Shown here piece after piece: positions 45,631 through 53,700 of a stretch of 53,841 nt of DNA (within the stretch, counting starts at the first letter, position 1; each line of letters starts with the position of its first letter). A program made the position numbers and the translations under genes. The notes beneath the pieces are model-generated. The model made no database searches. It was not told the DNA's origin and saw only the letters and a program-made list of their open reading frames with translations. Source of the DNA: Oscillospiraceae bacterium (GTDB lineage Bacteria; Bacillota; Clostridia; Oscillospirales; Ruminococcaceae); the NCBI GenBank assembly GCA_021200775.1, contig JAJQGB010000011.1, positions 1-53,841 of the forward strand, given 5' to 3'.

Positions 45631-45906
45631 ATGAATTTCTATTCGGTAAGGGATTTGAGAACGGAATCCAAAAGCATGTGGGAGAATCTTTCTCGCGGCA
45701 ACGAAGTTGTCATCACGAATAACGGCAAGCCTGCCGCTTTGATGATGGATGTATCAGGCGACAATCTGGATTTAATGGTTCAGGCGGTTCGCCAGGCTAA
45801 AGCTATGATTGCTTTCAACAGTATGCGCTCTCAGGCAGCGGCTGCCGGCTATATGTCTGATGAGGAAATAGAGGATGAAATTCAAGCGGCAAGAAGAGGA
45901 GAATAG
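45631..45906 (+). CDS. Phd/YefM-family antitoxin
   Basis: A 91-residue antitoxin. The N-terminal Phd fold is clear: MNFYSVRDLRTESKSMWENLSRGNEVVITNNGKPAALMMDV. The charged, helical C-terminus (SDEEIEDEIQAARRGE) would wrap the toxin. AAGGAGG precedes ATG 45631. The toxin gene starts 5 nt after its stop, the usual order with antitoxin first. The Phd fold normally binds the operon promoter, giving autoregulation conditional on toxin level. Confidence 0.88.
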   Translation: MNFYSVRDLRTESKSMWENLSRGNEVVITNNGKPAALMMDVSGDNLDLMVQAVRQAKAMIAFNSMRSQAAAAGYMSDEEIEDEIQAARRGE

Positions 45907-45910
45907 TGAA

Positions 45911-46306
45911 GTGTTCATCGTTTTGGATACCAACGTCCTTGTGTCAGCTCTTTGGTCGCAAGGAAGCAAGCCGTCTGCAATAGTTTCGGCAACTATAGCA
46001 GACCACTTCGAGTTATGCTATGATTACCGTATTCTTGAAGAATATCGTTCTGTCTTATCGAGACCGAAGTTTAATTTTGACAAATGGCAGGTGGATTGGC
46101 TTTTGGAACAGCTGACGCTTTCCGGCATCTCGGTTATTGCTAAGCCTTTGCCGGACGTCAGGTTCACCGATGAGAGCGACCGCAAGTTTTATGAAGTGGC
46201 AAAATTCTGCAATGCAACACTGATAACCGGCAATATCAGGCATTATCCGGAAGACAAGTGCATATCAACGGTGGCTGATTTCTATAGTTCCCACCTTGCA
46301 ACATGA
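45911..46306 (+). CDS. PIN-domain toxin (COG1569 type)
   Basis: A 131-residue putative ribonuclease toxin. The PIN start FIVLDTNVLVSALWS holds the first acidic residue (Asp6); CYDYRILEEYRSVLSRPKF supplies the Glu; FTDESDRKFYEVAKF and LITGNIRHYP complete the metal site. GTG 45911 was chosen because GAGGAG ends 8 nt upstream and the protein then begins in the usual place; a longer in-frame start at 45875 would lie inside the antitoxin gene. PIN toxins typically cut RNA in a Mg2+-dependent way. Pairing with a Phd-type antitoxin is common for this group. Confidence 0.88.
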   Translation: MFIVLDTNVLVSALWSQGSKPSAIVSATIADHFELCYDYRILEEYRSVLSRPKFNFDKWQVDWLLEQLTLSGISVIAKPLPDVRFTDESDRKFYEVAKFCNATLITGNIRHYPEDKCISTVADFYSSHLAT

Positions 46307-46341
46307 CGGATTCCCACTCCGAAAAATTCATTTTTCAAATC

Positions 46342-46367
46342 AAGGGCGGCTAATTGTCGCCTTTTTT
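46342..46367 (+). terminator. Terminator of the toxin-antitoxin operon
   Basis: AAGG(G)CGG pairs with TCGCCTT around CTAATTG, running into TTTT. The rest of the 46307-46478 gap holds the aconitase promoter. Confidence 0.7.
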
Positions 46368-46419
46368 GCAAATATTTGATGTCCGATTCGGCAAAATATC
46401 CAAATATTGAAGAGTGGTA

Positions 46420-46448
46420 TTGACAGCGACCGTTTACTGTATTAAAAT
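46420..46448 (+). promoter_or_regulatory. Promoter of the aconitase-isocitrate dehydrogenase operon
   Basis: TTGACA (46420-46425) and TAAAAT (46443-46448) with a 17-bp spacer. Confidence 0.78.
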
Positions 46449-46478
46449 AAACCTAACACTTTATAAAGGGGCGATAGC

Positions 46479-48410
46479 ATGGGCTATACCGTAGCTGAAA
46501 AAATATTGAAGGCTCACCTTGTTGACGGTGAGTTCATAAAGGGTTCCGAAATCGGAATCAGGATTGACCAGACGCTTACTCAGGATGCCACCGGCACGAT
46601 GGCGTATATCGAGCTCGAAGCGATGGAAATTCCTTCCGTCAAGACCGAGAAGAGCGTCGCATATGTCGACCACAACACCCTCCAGTCAGGCTTCGAGAAC
46701 GCCGACGACCACCTGTTCATCGGTTCGGTTGCCAAGAAGCGTGGAATTTCCTTCTCCCGTCCGGGCAACGGAATCTGCCATCAGGTTCACCTTGAACGCT
46801 TCGGAATCCCGGGGAAGACCTTGATTGGCTCTGACTCCCACACTCCCACCTGCGGAGGTCTTGGTATGCTCGCAATCGGTGCCGGCGGACTCGATGTCGC
46901 AGTTGCAATGGGTGGCGGTCCGCTCTATATCACCTATCCGAAGATGGTTAAAGTCGAGCTCACCGGCAAACTCAGCCCGTGGGTTTCTGCGAAGGACGTA
47001 ATTCTCGAAGTTTTGAGACGCCTCACCGTCAAGGGCGGCGTCGGAAAGATTATCGAATATACCGGTGAGGGAGTTGGTACTCTCAGCGTCCCCGAGCGTG
47101 CAACCATCACCAACATGGGCGCAGAGCTCGGCGCTACAACAAGCATTTTCCCGTCGGACGAGAAGACCTATGAATTCATGAAGGCACAGCACAGAGAAGC
47201 CGATTGGGTAGAGCTTAAAGCCGACCCCGACGCCGTTTATGATGAAGAGCTCGTTATCGACCTCAGTACCCTCGAACCTCTGGCGGCTTGCCCTCATTCT
47301 CCCGACAATGTAAAACCCGTCAGCGAGCTCGCCGGAATGAAGATTAACCAGGTCTGCATCGGTTCCTGCACAAACTCTTCGTTCGTCGACATGATGAAGG
47401 TCGCCTATATTTTAAAGGGCAAGACTGTTCACCCTGACGTTTCTTTGTCCATCGCTCCCGGCTCGAAGCAGGTCTTGAACATGCTTTCAAAGGGTGAGTA
47501 TCTTTCGGATATGATTGACTGCGGCGCAAGAATCCTTGAATCCGCCTGCGGTCCCTGCATCGGAATGGGTCAGTCGCCCAACTCTGCTGGCGTTTCGCTC
47601 CGTACATTTAACAGAAACTTTTTAGGACGTAGCGGCACCAAGGATGCACAGGTTTATCTCATCTCTCCCGAAACCGCCGCCGCTTCGGCTCTCACAGGCG
47701 TTCTCACCGACCCGAGAACTTTAGGAGATATGCCCGAGTTCAAGATGCCCGAGGAGTTCGTCATCAACGACAACATGGTTGAGCTTCCGGCAACTCCCGA
47801 AGACGCTCCGGCAGTCGAAATCAAGCGTGGACCGAATATCAAGGGCTATCCGAAGACTTCGCCTTTGCCCGATAGTATCGAAGCTGAGTGCTCCCTTAAA
47901 GTGGGAGATAACATCACCACAGACCATATCATGCCTGCCGGCTCAAAGATTCTGCCTTTGCGTTCAAATATTCCTGAAATCTCGAAGCACTGCTTTGAGG
48001 TTGTCGACACCGAGTTCCCGGCACGTGCCCTTAATTTAGGCTCAAGCATCATCGTCGGCGGCTCGAACTACGGTCAGGGCTCTTCAAGAGAGCACGCCGC
48101 ATTGGCGCCACTGTACTTAGGCATCAAGGCAGTAGTCGTCCAGTCGTTCGCCAGAATTCACAAGGCTAATCTCATCAACGCCGGAATCCTGCCGTTGACA
48201 TTCGAGACAGAATCCGACTACGAAAAGATATCTCAGGGCGACAAGCTCAGCCTGACAGGTCTTAAAGAATCCGTTTCCACCGGCGATACCGTCGTTCTCA
48301 AAAATCTCACCAATGGCGAGAGTATTGTCCTGAAGATTGAACTTTCCGCCCGTGACAGGGAAATTATCCTCGCCGGCGGTCTTCTCGACTATACGAAATC
48401 TAAACTCTGA
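46479..48410 (+). CDS. acnA: Aconitate hydratase, short (mitochondrial/LeuC-like) form
   Basis: Isomerises citrate to isocitrate. The 643-residue protein has the core aconitase domains: [23 protein letters not shown], the [4Fe-4S] ligands in IGSCTNSS and [16 protein letters not shown], and the swivel domain from about 480 with [42 protein letters not shown] and [20 protein letters not shown]. It is shorter than 890-residue AcnA-type enzymes and matches the compact anaerobe form. AAAGGGGCG precedes ATG 46479. It is co-transcribed with isocitrate dehydrogenase (23-nt gap). Homoaconitase is an unlikely alternative given that partner. Confidence 0.94.
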   Translation: MGYTVAEKILKAHLVDGEFIKGSEIGIRIDQTLTQDATGTMAYIELEAMEIPSVKTEKSVAYVDHNTLQSGFENADDHLFIGSVAKKRGISFSRPGNGICHQVHLERFGIPGKTLIGSDSHTPTCGGLGMLAIGAGGLDVAVAMGGGPLYITYPKMVKVELTGKLSPWVSAKDVILEVLRRLTVKGGVGKIIEYTGEGVGTLSVPERATITNMGAELGATTSIFPSDEKTYEFMKAQHREADWVELKADPDAVYDEELVIDLSTLEPLAACPHSPDNVKPVSELAGMKINQVCIGSCTNSSFVDMMKVAYILKGKTVHPDVSLSIAPGSKQVLNMLSKGEYLSDMIDCGARILESACGPCIGMGQSPNSAGVSLRTFNRNFLGRSGTKDAQVYLISPETAAASALTGVLTDPRTLGDMPEFKMPEEFVINDNMVELPATPEDAPAVEIKRGPNIKGYPKTSPLPDSIEAECSLKVGDNITTDHIMPAGSKILPLRSNIPEISKHCFEVVDTEFPARALNLGSSIIVGGSNYGQGSSREHAALAPLYLGIKAVVVQSFARIHKANLINAGILPLTFETESDYEKISQGDKLSLTGLKESVSTGDTVVLKNLTNGESIVLKIELSARDREIILAGGLLDYTKSKL

Positions 48411-48433
48411 TTCAACACAGGGAGGTCAAAAAA

Positions 48434-49645
48434 ATGGCAAAAATTCAGATGAAAACGCCGCTTGTCGAAATGGACGGCGACGAGATGACAAGGGTTGTCT
48501 GGCAGATGATTAAGGACGAGCTCATCGCCCCGTTCGTCGACCTGAAAACCGAATATTACGACTTGGGACTCGTTCACAGAAACGAAACCAACGACCAAGT
48601 CACCATCGACAGCGCAGAAGCCACCAAGAAATATGGCGTCGCAGTCAAGTGTGCCACCATCACTCCGAATGCCGCAAGGGTAGAGGAGTACCATCTTAAA
48701 GAGATGTGGAAGTCCCCGAACGGTACCATCCGTGCCATCCTTGACGGCACCGTCTTCAGAACCCCGATTATCGTCAAGGGCATCACCCCCTTTATCCCGA
48801 CGTGGACGAAGCCGATTACAATCGCCCGTCACGCCTATGGCGACATCTACAAGAACACCGAGCTCGCCGTTCCGCAGGGCTCGAAAGCCGAGCTTGTCGT
48901 CACCGACGAAAACGGCAACGAGACAAGAGCTCTTATCCATGATTTCAAGTCCAGCGCCGGAATCATCCAGGGCGTCCACAATCTCGACAAGTCGATTCAA
49001 AGCTTCGCCCGTTCCTGCCTTTCATATGCCCTTGACACCCATCAGGATGTCTGGTTTGCGGCGAAGGACACCATCTCCAAGACCTACGACCATCATTTCA
49101 AGGACATCTTTGCTGAGATTTACGAGTCCGAATATAAAGAGAAGTTTGAGGCGGCAGGCATCGAGTATTTCTACACCCTCATCGACGACGTTGTCGCCAG
49201 AATCGTCCGCTCAAACGGCGGCGTAATCTGGGCTTGCAAGAACTACGACGGGGACGTCATGAGCGACATGGTAGCGACTGCTTACGGAAGCCTCGGACTG
49301 ATGACTTCTGTTCTCGTCTCTCCCGACGGAGTCTATGAGTACGAAGCCGCCCACGGCACCGTCCAGCGCCACTATTATAAGTACCTGAAGGGCGAACGCA
49401 CCTCGACAAACCCGGTTGCGACCATCTTCGCCTGGTCGGGCGCCCTCCGCAAGCGTGGCGAGCTCGACGAAATCCCCGAGCTCTGCGACTACGCCGACAA
49501 GCTCGAAAAAGCCACCATCTCGACCATCGAATCCGGCATCATGACCGGCGACATGGCGGCACTCTCGACCTTAGAGAACAAGCAGTCCGTCTCGACGGAA
49601 GAGTTTATTGGGGAGATAGCCGAAGCACTTGGCAAACTGATGTGA
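48434..49645 (+). CDS. icd: NADP-dependent isocitrate dehydrogenase, type II (eukaryotic-like)
   Basis: Oxidises isocitrate to 2-oxoglutarate with NADP+. The 403-residue protein follows the homodimeric type II pattern: [107 protein letters not shown] and [32 protein letters not shown] precedes ATG 48434. Together with aconitase upstream it provides 2-oxoglutarate and NADPH for glutamate synthesis. A strong terminator follows. Confidence 0.96.
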   Translation: MAKIQMKTPLVEMDGDEMTRVVWQMIKDELIAPFVDLKTEYYDLGLVHRNETNDQVTIDSAEATKKYGVAVKCATITPNAARVEEYHLKEMWKSPNGTIRAILDGTVFRTPIIVKGITPFIPTWTKPITIARHAYGDIYKNTELAVPQGSKAELVVTDENGNETRALIHDFKSSAGIIQGVHNLDKSIQSFARSCLSYALDTHQDVWFAAKDTISKTYDHHFKDIFAEIYESEYKEKFEAAGIEYFYTLIDDVVARIVRSNGGVIWACKNYDGDVMSDMVATAYGSLGLMTSVLVSPDGVYEYEAAHGTVQRHYYKYLKGERTSTNPVATIFAWSGALRKRGELDEIPELCDYADKLEKATISTIESGIMTGDMAALSTLENKQSVSTEEFIGEIAEALGKLM

Positions 49646-49657
49646 TAAAACGGACAG

Positions 49658-49686
49658 CGGAGGAGTGAAGAGCTCCTCCGTTTTTT
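49658..49686 (+). terminator. Terminator after isocitrate dehydrogenase
   Basis: CGGAGGAG (49658-49665) pairs with CTCCTCCG (49673-49680), followed by six T. Confidence 0.93.
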
Positions 49687-49737
49687 CAACATTTTCAGCC
49701 TCAACCGCCTAAATTATAAAAATTTCAAATAATCATA

Positions 49738-49766
49738 TTGACAAGCATGCTGAACTGTGATATACT
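49738..49766 (+). promoter_or_regulatory. Promoter of the first NPTTG protein gene
   Basis: TTGACA (49738-49743) and TATACT (49761-49766) with a 17-bp spacer. This gives a leader of about 155 nt before the start codon. Confidence 0.88.
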
Positions 49767-49805
49767 TATCGCAGTAGGGAGAAGTATCTTCCAAAATGTA
49801 AAAAT

Positions 49806-49925
49806 CTGTGTGGGGGGGTAACGCTTTCCGCGTGCCCGCTAACAACCTCCGACACTAAATCGGTGCTCCGGGGGCTTTTATATTTTTCCTCCGTAGTCGC
49901 CGTAAAGACTATTTAGGAGGAATTT
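49806..49925 (+). promoter_or_regulatory. Structured leader RNA A (orphan riboswitch or translational-switch candidate)
   Basis: GTGGGGGGGTAACGC (49810-49824) opens a small hairpin (ACGC-TTTCC-GCGT) enclosed by GGG/CCC. After GCTAACAA comes a second hairpin (CCTCCG/CGGGGG, inner CAC/GTG) and CTTTTATATTTTT. The final stem pairs TTCCTCC (49886-49892) with the Shine-Dalgarno GGAGGAA (49916-49922), reinforced by TAGTC (49894-49898) with GACTA (49907-49911), and would hide the ribosome site. Similar layouts precede the next two genes. Confidence 0.65.
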
Positions 49926-49928
49926 TTT

Positions 49929-51911
49929 ATGGCAAAAAAACTACTGTGCGTTCTTCTCAGCGCGCTGATGGTGGTTTCAATACTTCCGATGGGAGTATTT
50001 GCGGATGGTTCTCATACTGCAACTACCCTATGGGTTGATGCAACATTGAGCTATTCATCTGCCGAAGCGGGAACTGTGGTGACGGTCACTCCGGGCGAAG
50101 GGCTTGGCATCTATGCGTTGTATTTTTATACATACGAAGATAATGTTTATACATACATGGGTGAGGTTGAGTACACTATCAGTGATGACAATTCATCTGC
50201 TACTTTTGTAATGCCTGACTATGATGTTCTGGTCAGTGGCGAAATTGTCAAAGAATCTGTGCATGAACTTGAATACACTCTATTTGCGGAGTACGACTGG
50301 ACTATAGCTCAGGAAGACCTTGAAGCCTATGACGGCGAAAACACCGAAGAGAAGGCTGTCACATGGGTTAATTCTGTTATGAACACTTGGGATATAGACG
50401 AAAGCCTCACATGGGAAGTGAGCATCTATTATCTTTCCGAACCTGTCGCAGAGGACAAAGAAAACAATGTTGAAGCCGTTGATGGAACTGTTGGAATACG
50501 CATTACATTGCCTGATGAGGATTACACCTTTGGAAGAACTGGCACAATAGTAGCAACAACGAGTTCACCTACCACCGAAGAAATCCTTGCGGCTAACCAA
50601 GAACTTATTGCCACGCTTTCTGAGCTTTTGGAGACCGAGGAGGTTATGTACATTGACCAGTTGGGCTCTAACGATGATTATGGTTGGTATGATTATTTCC
50701 TGACTGTTTATTATGGCGAAGCACATCCGAATTGGGATGAAATAGTGGCGAGTTGGATTAGCAGTCTCGGCGACGAAGCTAATATAGGACTGGCTGCTAC
50801 ATACTATAAAGCACCTGTTGCGGGAACAGAAGACGACCCCGACGGCACAGATGGTCTTTTGACTATGAGCTATATTGCAGATGTCGGTTCTGCGGAAGAC
50901 GGTACCTATGTAGAGTCTGATTACTACTACGTCGACGTTGTTATCAAGGCAATACCTTACGGTGCCCATTCTATAGACCCGAACTTTAGCAATTCTTATG
51001 GCTATGCAACTTCCAGCAAGAATTACGCAGTTGCGGGCGAAGAGGTTACGATAACTGTTACATCTGAGTATACTATCAGTCAGGCTCAGGTTCTCTATCT
51101 TAACGATGAGGGAGAAATGTGTGAGGTAGAGTGCACAGATAACGGCAATGGAACCTTTACCTTCATCATGCCTGATGCTGATGTCTGGATGAACTTTTTC
51201 ATTGGTGCGAGACCGGTTAATTATTGTTCAGTTATGTACTTCATTGAGTATCCACAGGCGAAGATTGACGGCGTTGATTATGCCGATGCTGGCGATGAAA
51301 TCTCGTTCACAATGTATGTTCGCAGTGGTTATGAGCTTGACGGAGAAGTCACTGCTGTTGATGCAGTTGGTAATACTGTAGCGCTTACTTTGCAGGAAAC
51401 CTATGCTACGACATATAACAGTGAGTCAGTCACAGCTTATGTCTACAGTTTCACCGCACCTGAATGTGGAGTGGTAATTTCTGCAAGCTTCAAGGAAATT
51501 TCAACCGCAACCGAGCCTGACCTGTCAACAATCCTCGCTGATTACACTGCGGTCAAGAACGCAATTGCAAAGGCGAATGCTCTTAATCCTGACGATTACA
51601 CCAACTTCTCTGAAGTCACGAATGCTATCAATGCCGTAAACTGGTCTTATAGCGTGCTTCAGCAATCGGGTGTCAATAGAATGGCTGAGAAGATTGAAAA
51701 TGCGATTGCGAACCTGATTCCTGCGAATATAACTTTGGAAGAAGTCAATATCACCGAACCCATCGAAGACACTAACACTACCGACGAGCCGGATGATACC
51801 GATGTCGACGATTCTGATGTTGAAGAAACAAACCCGACAACCGGCATCACCATTGCATTATTGCCGATGGTAATAACCCTTGCTGTGGCGGTGGCAGGGA
51901 AGAGAAAATAA
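49929..51911 (+). CDS. Secreted surface protein with an NPTTG sorting tail
   Basis: A 660-residue protein with a signal peptide (MAKKLLCVLLSALMVVSILPMGVFADG, cleavage near residue 26). The mature region has two related beta-rich 'lobes': one near 35-105 (SAEAGTVVTVTPGEGLGIYALYFYT ... SATFVMPDYDVLVSG) and one near 375-425 (AVAGEEVTITVTSEYTISQAQVLYL ... FTFIMPDADVWMNFF), with a further APECGVVISASF copy near 515. They resemble bacterial Ig-like repeats ending in 'xFxMPDxDV'. A helical region (530-600) and acidic linker lead to NPTTG, a hydrophobic segment and KRK, a cell-wall sorting signal of the clostridial (S/N)PxTG type. Translation is probably controlled by the leader hairpin. No catalytic motif is seen. 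Confidence 0.85.
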   Translation: MAKKLLCVLLSALMVVSILPMGVFADGSHTATTLWVDATLSYSSAEAGTVVTVTPGEGLGIYALYFYTYEDNVYTYMGEVEYTISDDNSSATFVMPDYDVLVSGEIVKESVHELEYTLFAEYDWTIAQEDLEAYDGENTEEKAVTWVNSVMNTWDIDESLTWEVSIYYLSEPVAEDKENNVEAVDGTVGIRITLPDEDYTFGRTGTIVATTSSPTTEEILAANQELIATLSELLETEEVMYIDQLGSNDDYGWYDYFLTVYYGEAHPNWDEIVASWISSLGDEANIGLAATYYKAPVAGTEDDPDGTDGLLTMSYIADVGSAEDGTYVESDYYYVDVVIKAIPYGAHSIDPNFSNSYGYATSSKNYAVAGEEVTITVTSEYTISQAQVLYLNDEGEMCEVECTDNGNGTFTFIMPDADVWMNFFIGARPVNYCSVMYFIEYPQAKIDGVDYADAGDEISFTMYVRSGYELDGEVTAVDAVGNTVALTLQETYATTYNSESVTAYVYSFTAPECGVVISASFKEISTATEPDLSTILADYTAVKNAIAKANALNPDDYTNFSEVTNAINAVNWSYSVLQQSGVNRMAEKIENAIANLIPANITLEEVNITEPIEDTNTTDEPDDTDVDDSDVEETNPTTGITIALLPMVITLAVAVAGKRK

Positions 51912-51950
51912 CGGATATCATCCGCCATCTAATTTTTAGACTGTAAATAC

Positions 51951-51996
51951 TTGGCTTCCCTCTTTGGGGGAGCTGTCAGCGAAGCTGACTGAGAGG
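51951..51996 (+). repeat. GGGGAGCTG-type palindromic repeat
   Basis: GGCTTCCCTCTTTGGGGGAGCT, then GTCAGC-GAA-GCTGAC and TGAGAGGG, close to the copy at 34620-34664. It lies between the first NPTTG gene and its terminator. Confidence 0.85.
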
Positions 51997-51997
51997 G

Positions 51998-52020
51998 CGC
52001 CCCGTCAGGGGCGTTTTTCT
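51998..52020 (+). terminator. Terminator after the first NPTTG gene
   Basis: CGCCCC-GTCA-GGGGCG followed by TTTTTCT; the repeat runs directly into it. Confidence 0.85.
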
Positions 52021-52054
52021 TTCCAAAAAATTTTAAATATCCCCCGAAAACCTA

Positions 52055-52083
52055 TTGACATACGCTCTGAAATATGGTACAAT
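52055..52083 (+). promoter_or_regulatory. Promoter of the SGNH hydrolase gene
   Basis: TTGACA (52055-52060) and TACAAT (52078-52083) with a 17-bp spacer. The leader is about 210 nt and begins with a CACTTAT/ATAAGTG hairpin. Confidence 0.88.
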
Positions 52084-52186
52084 ATTAATATAAGGATAAG
52101 ATAAGCGTCCACTTATTTTATAAGTGCGCACTTATTATTTTAAGTTCGGGCTTGTAAAATGCGCTTGTCTTGTCAATACAATCACA

Positions 52187-52295
52187 CTTTTGGGGCGGGA
52201 ATACGGCTTCGCGCCGGCTAACCCCGACAAATCTATCAATCGTGAGGGAGGTTTCTATATTTTGGCTCCCCACGAAAAATACCAAGGAGGTAACC
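52187..52295 (+). promoter_or_regulatory. Structured leader RNA B (same architecture as A)
   Basis: TTGGGGCGGGAATA leads into the hairpin CGGC-TTCGC-GCCG, then GGCTAACCCC, whose CCCC can pair with the GGGG at 52192-52195. A second imperfect hairpin (AACCCC/GGGAGGTT) is followed by TCTATATTTTGG. CTCC (52266-52269) or TTGG lies opposite the Shine-Dalgarno AAGGAGG (52284-52290). Order and spacing match leader A, though the terminal stem is weaker. Confidence 0.55.
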
Positions 52296-52298
52296 TTA

Positions 52299-53339
52299 AT
52301 GAAAACAACCCGAAGAATCCTTAGCGTAGCCCTGGCAATGGTCCTTGCAGTCTGCATGTTGACGAACGTTGTATTTGCCGACGCAAATATGCTCATCAGC
52401 GCCATGAACTCGACTACTTATCTTGCTCTCGGCGACAGTATCACCGCCGGCTATGGTCTTTCTGACCCCGACTCCGAGTGTTTTGTTTCTATATTTGGAG
52501 ATGAAATCGGCGCCACCACCATCAATTATGGCGTTTCCGGCTTGACTGCCGCAACCCTTTCCGAGACTCTTGCAACCGGTGAATATGATACATATCTCGC
52601 AATGGTCGACGTCGTAACCCTCACTATCGGTGGCAACGACCTTATGCACGCTTTCTATGAGTATCTTCTGAGCCTTTACAACGCCGCTTATGGAACCGAA
52701 CTGACCGTTACCGACGTCCAGACCTGGTTCACCGACGGCACTTCCTACCAGCAAGAGATTGCCACCGTTATGGCACTTCTTACATCTGACGAAGGCATTG
52801 CAGGAGCGACAGCCGCAGTTTCCACTGCCGCAACCACTGCTCTTGCCGATATCCAGTCCATCATTACAAAGATTCTCACCGTCAATCCTGACGTTGTAAT
52901 CCTTCTTGCGAACCAGTACAACCCGTATGCTTCGCTTGCAGTTCTTGAAGACTATGCCGCAATCAGCAACCTCTTTGACACTGCTGTAACCGCCTTCAAT
53001 GCGCTTCTTACACAGGTCGGTGCGATGGGCGACAATGTCGTAGTTGTTGACGTTTACTCCGCTGGAGTTGCCACCAACGTGAACATCCTCACCATGAACT
53101 TTGATTTCCACCCGAACGCTTCCGGACATGCTACTATTGCAGAAGCAATGGCAACTGCCTATGCATCTGTTTCAGCTTCCGCTGAGACCGAGCCTGAGCC
53201 TGAGGCTGACACCACTGTAGCTGAATCCGAGCCGGCAACCACACCTGAAACCACCGAAAACCCGACCACCGGCATCGCCATCTCGCTTATTCCGATGGCA
53301 ATAGCCCTCGCCGGAGTGGCTCTTTCCAAGAAAAAGTAA
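52299..53339 (+). CDS. Secreted SGNH/GDSL hydrolase with an NPTTG sorting tail
   Basis: A 346-residue protein: signal peptide (MKTTRRILSVALAMVLAVCMLTNVVFA), SGNH-hydrolase domain (about 38-300) and a Glu/Pro/Thr-rich linker ending in NPTTG, a hydrophobic helix and KKK. Catalytic blocks are visible: block I YLALGDSITAGYG (nucleophile Ser), block II NYGVSGLTA, block III LTIGGNDL, and block V DFHPNASGH (Asp and His). Such enzymes are esterases, often deacetylating wall polymers or glycans; the substrate here is unknown. ATG 52299 follows AAGGAGG. The tail closely matches that of the preceding gene (NPTTGIAISLIPM against NPTTGITIALLPM), suggesting the same sortase anchors both. Confidence 0.92.
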   Translation: MKTTRRILSVALAMVLAVCMLTNVVFADANMLISAMNSTTYLALGDSITAGYGLSDPDSECFVSIFGDEIGATTINYGVSGLTAATLSETLATGEYDTYLAMVDVVTLTIGGNDLMHAFYEYLLSLYNAAYGTELTVTDVQTWFTDGTSYQQEIATVMALLTSDEGIAGATAAVSTAATTALADIQSIITKILTVNPDVVILLANQYNPYASLAVLEDYAAISNLFDTAVTAFNALLTQVGAMGDNVVVVDVYSAGVATNVNILTMNFDFHPNASGHATIAEAMATAYASVSASAETEPEPEADTTVAESEPATTPETTENPTTGIAISLIPMAIALAGVALSKKK

Positions 53340-53360
53340 GTTCCTAGGGTTTCCTCATAA

Positions 53361-53406
53361 GTCGGCAGGCGGCGGTTTTTGATACGTTTCCGCCGCCTGA
53401 GCCGAC
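53361..53406 (+). other. Large GC-rich hairpin after the SGNH gene
   Basis: GTCGGC-A-GGCGGCGG pairs with CCGCCGCC-TGA-GCCGAC (14 bp) around a TTTTTGATACGTTT loop. No T-run follows, so it is a transcript-end or mRNA-stability structure and not a classical terminator. Confidence 0.7.
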
Positions 53407-53414
53407 ACATACGT

Positions 53415-53561
53415 GGAAACCCCTCAGTCAGCCTTTGGCTGACAGCTCCCCTTTCAGGGGAGCCTATAACTGCCTCTATCAAGGCTTTTGTGAGAAGCAG
53501 TCAAAGCCTCCCCTGAAAGGGGAGGGGGACCGCCGGCGAAGCCGGTGGTGGAGGGGTTTCC
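53415..53561. repeat. Composite palindromic element built of two GGGGAG-type repeats
   Basis: An 11-bp perfect terminal inverted repeat (GGAAACCCCTC 53415-53425, GAGGGGTTTCC 53551-53561) encloses a reversed GTCAGC/GCTGAC plus GCTCCCC/GGGGAGC copy (53418-53464) and a CCTCCCC/GGGGAGG plus CCGCCGGC/GCCGGTGG copy (53504-53560). No ORF is inside. The layout is that of a non-autonomous MITE. Confidence 0.78.
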
Positions 53562-53575
53562 GAATACCCAATTTG

Positions 53576-53698
53576 CGTGGGGGGGTAACGCGCTTCGCGC
53601 GTGCACGAAGTGTGTTTACCCAATAAAAACCTCCATACTGACAGTATAGGAGGTTATACTTTTAGCCTCCTGACAAGCCAATATCAAGGAGGCGTTTT
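53576..53698 (+). promoter_or_regulatory. Structured leader RNA C (same architecture as A, identical 15-nt core)
   Basis: GTGGGGGGGTAACGC (53577-53591) is identical to leader A. It forms ACGCGC-TTC-GCGCGT, with GGGTAA able to pair with TTACCC downstream. The second hairpin is AACCTCCATAC/GTATAGGAGGTT (53628-53655), followed by ATACTTTTA. GCCTCCT (53665-53671) pairs with the Shine-Dalgarno AGGAGGC (53687-53693). I see no clear promoter between the composite repeat and this leader. Confidence 0.65.
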
Positions 53699-53700
53699 TA

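Noticed and set aside
49806-49925. Assignment of leaders A-C to a cyclic-di-GMP (GEMM) riboswitch
   Set aside because: The GEMM conserved core and tetraloop/receptor elements are not visible, so no ligand is assigned.
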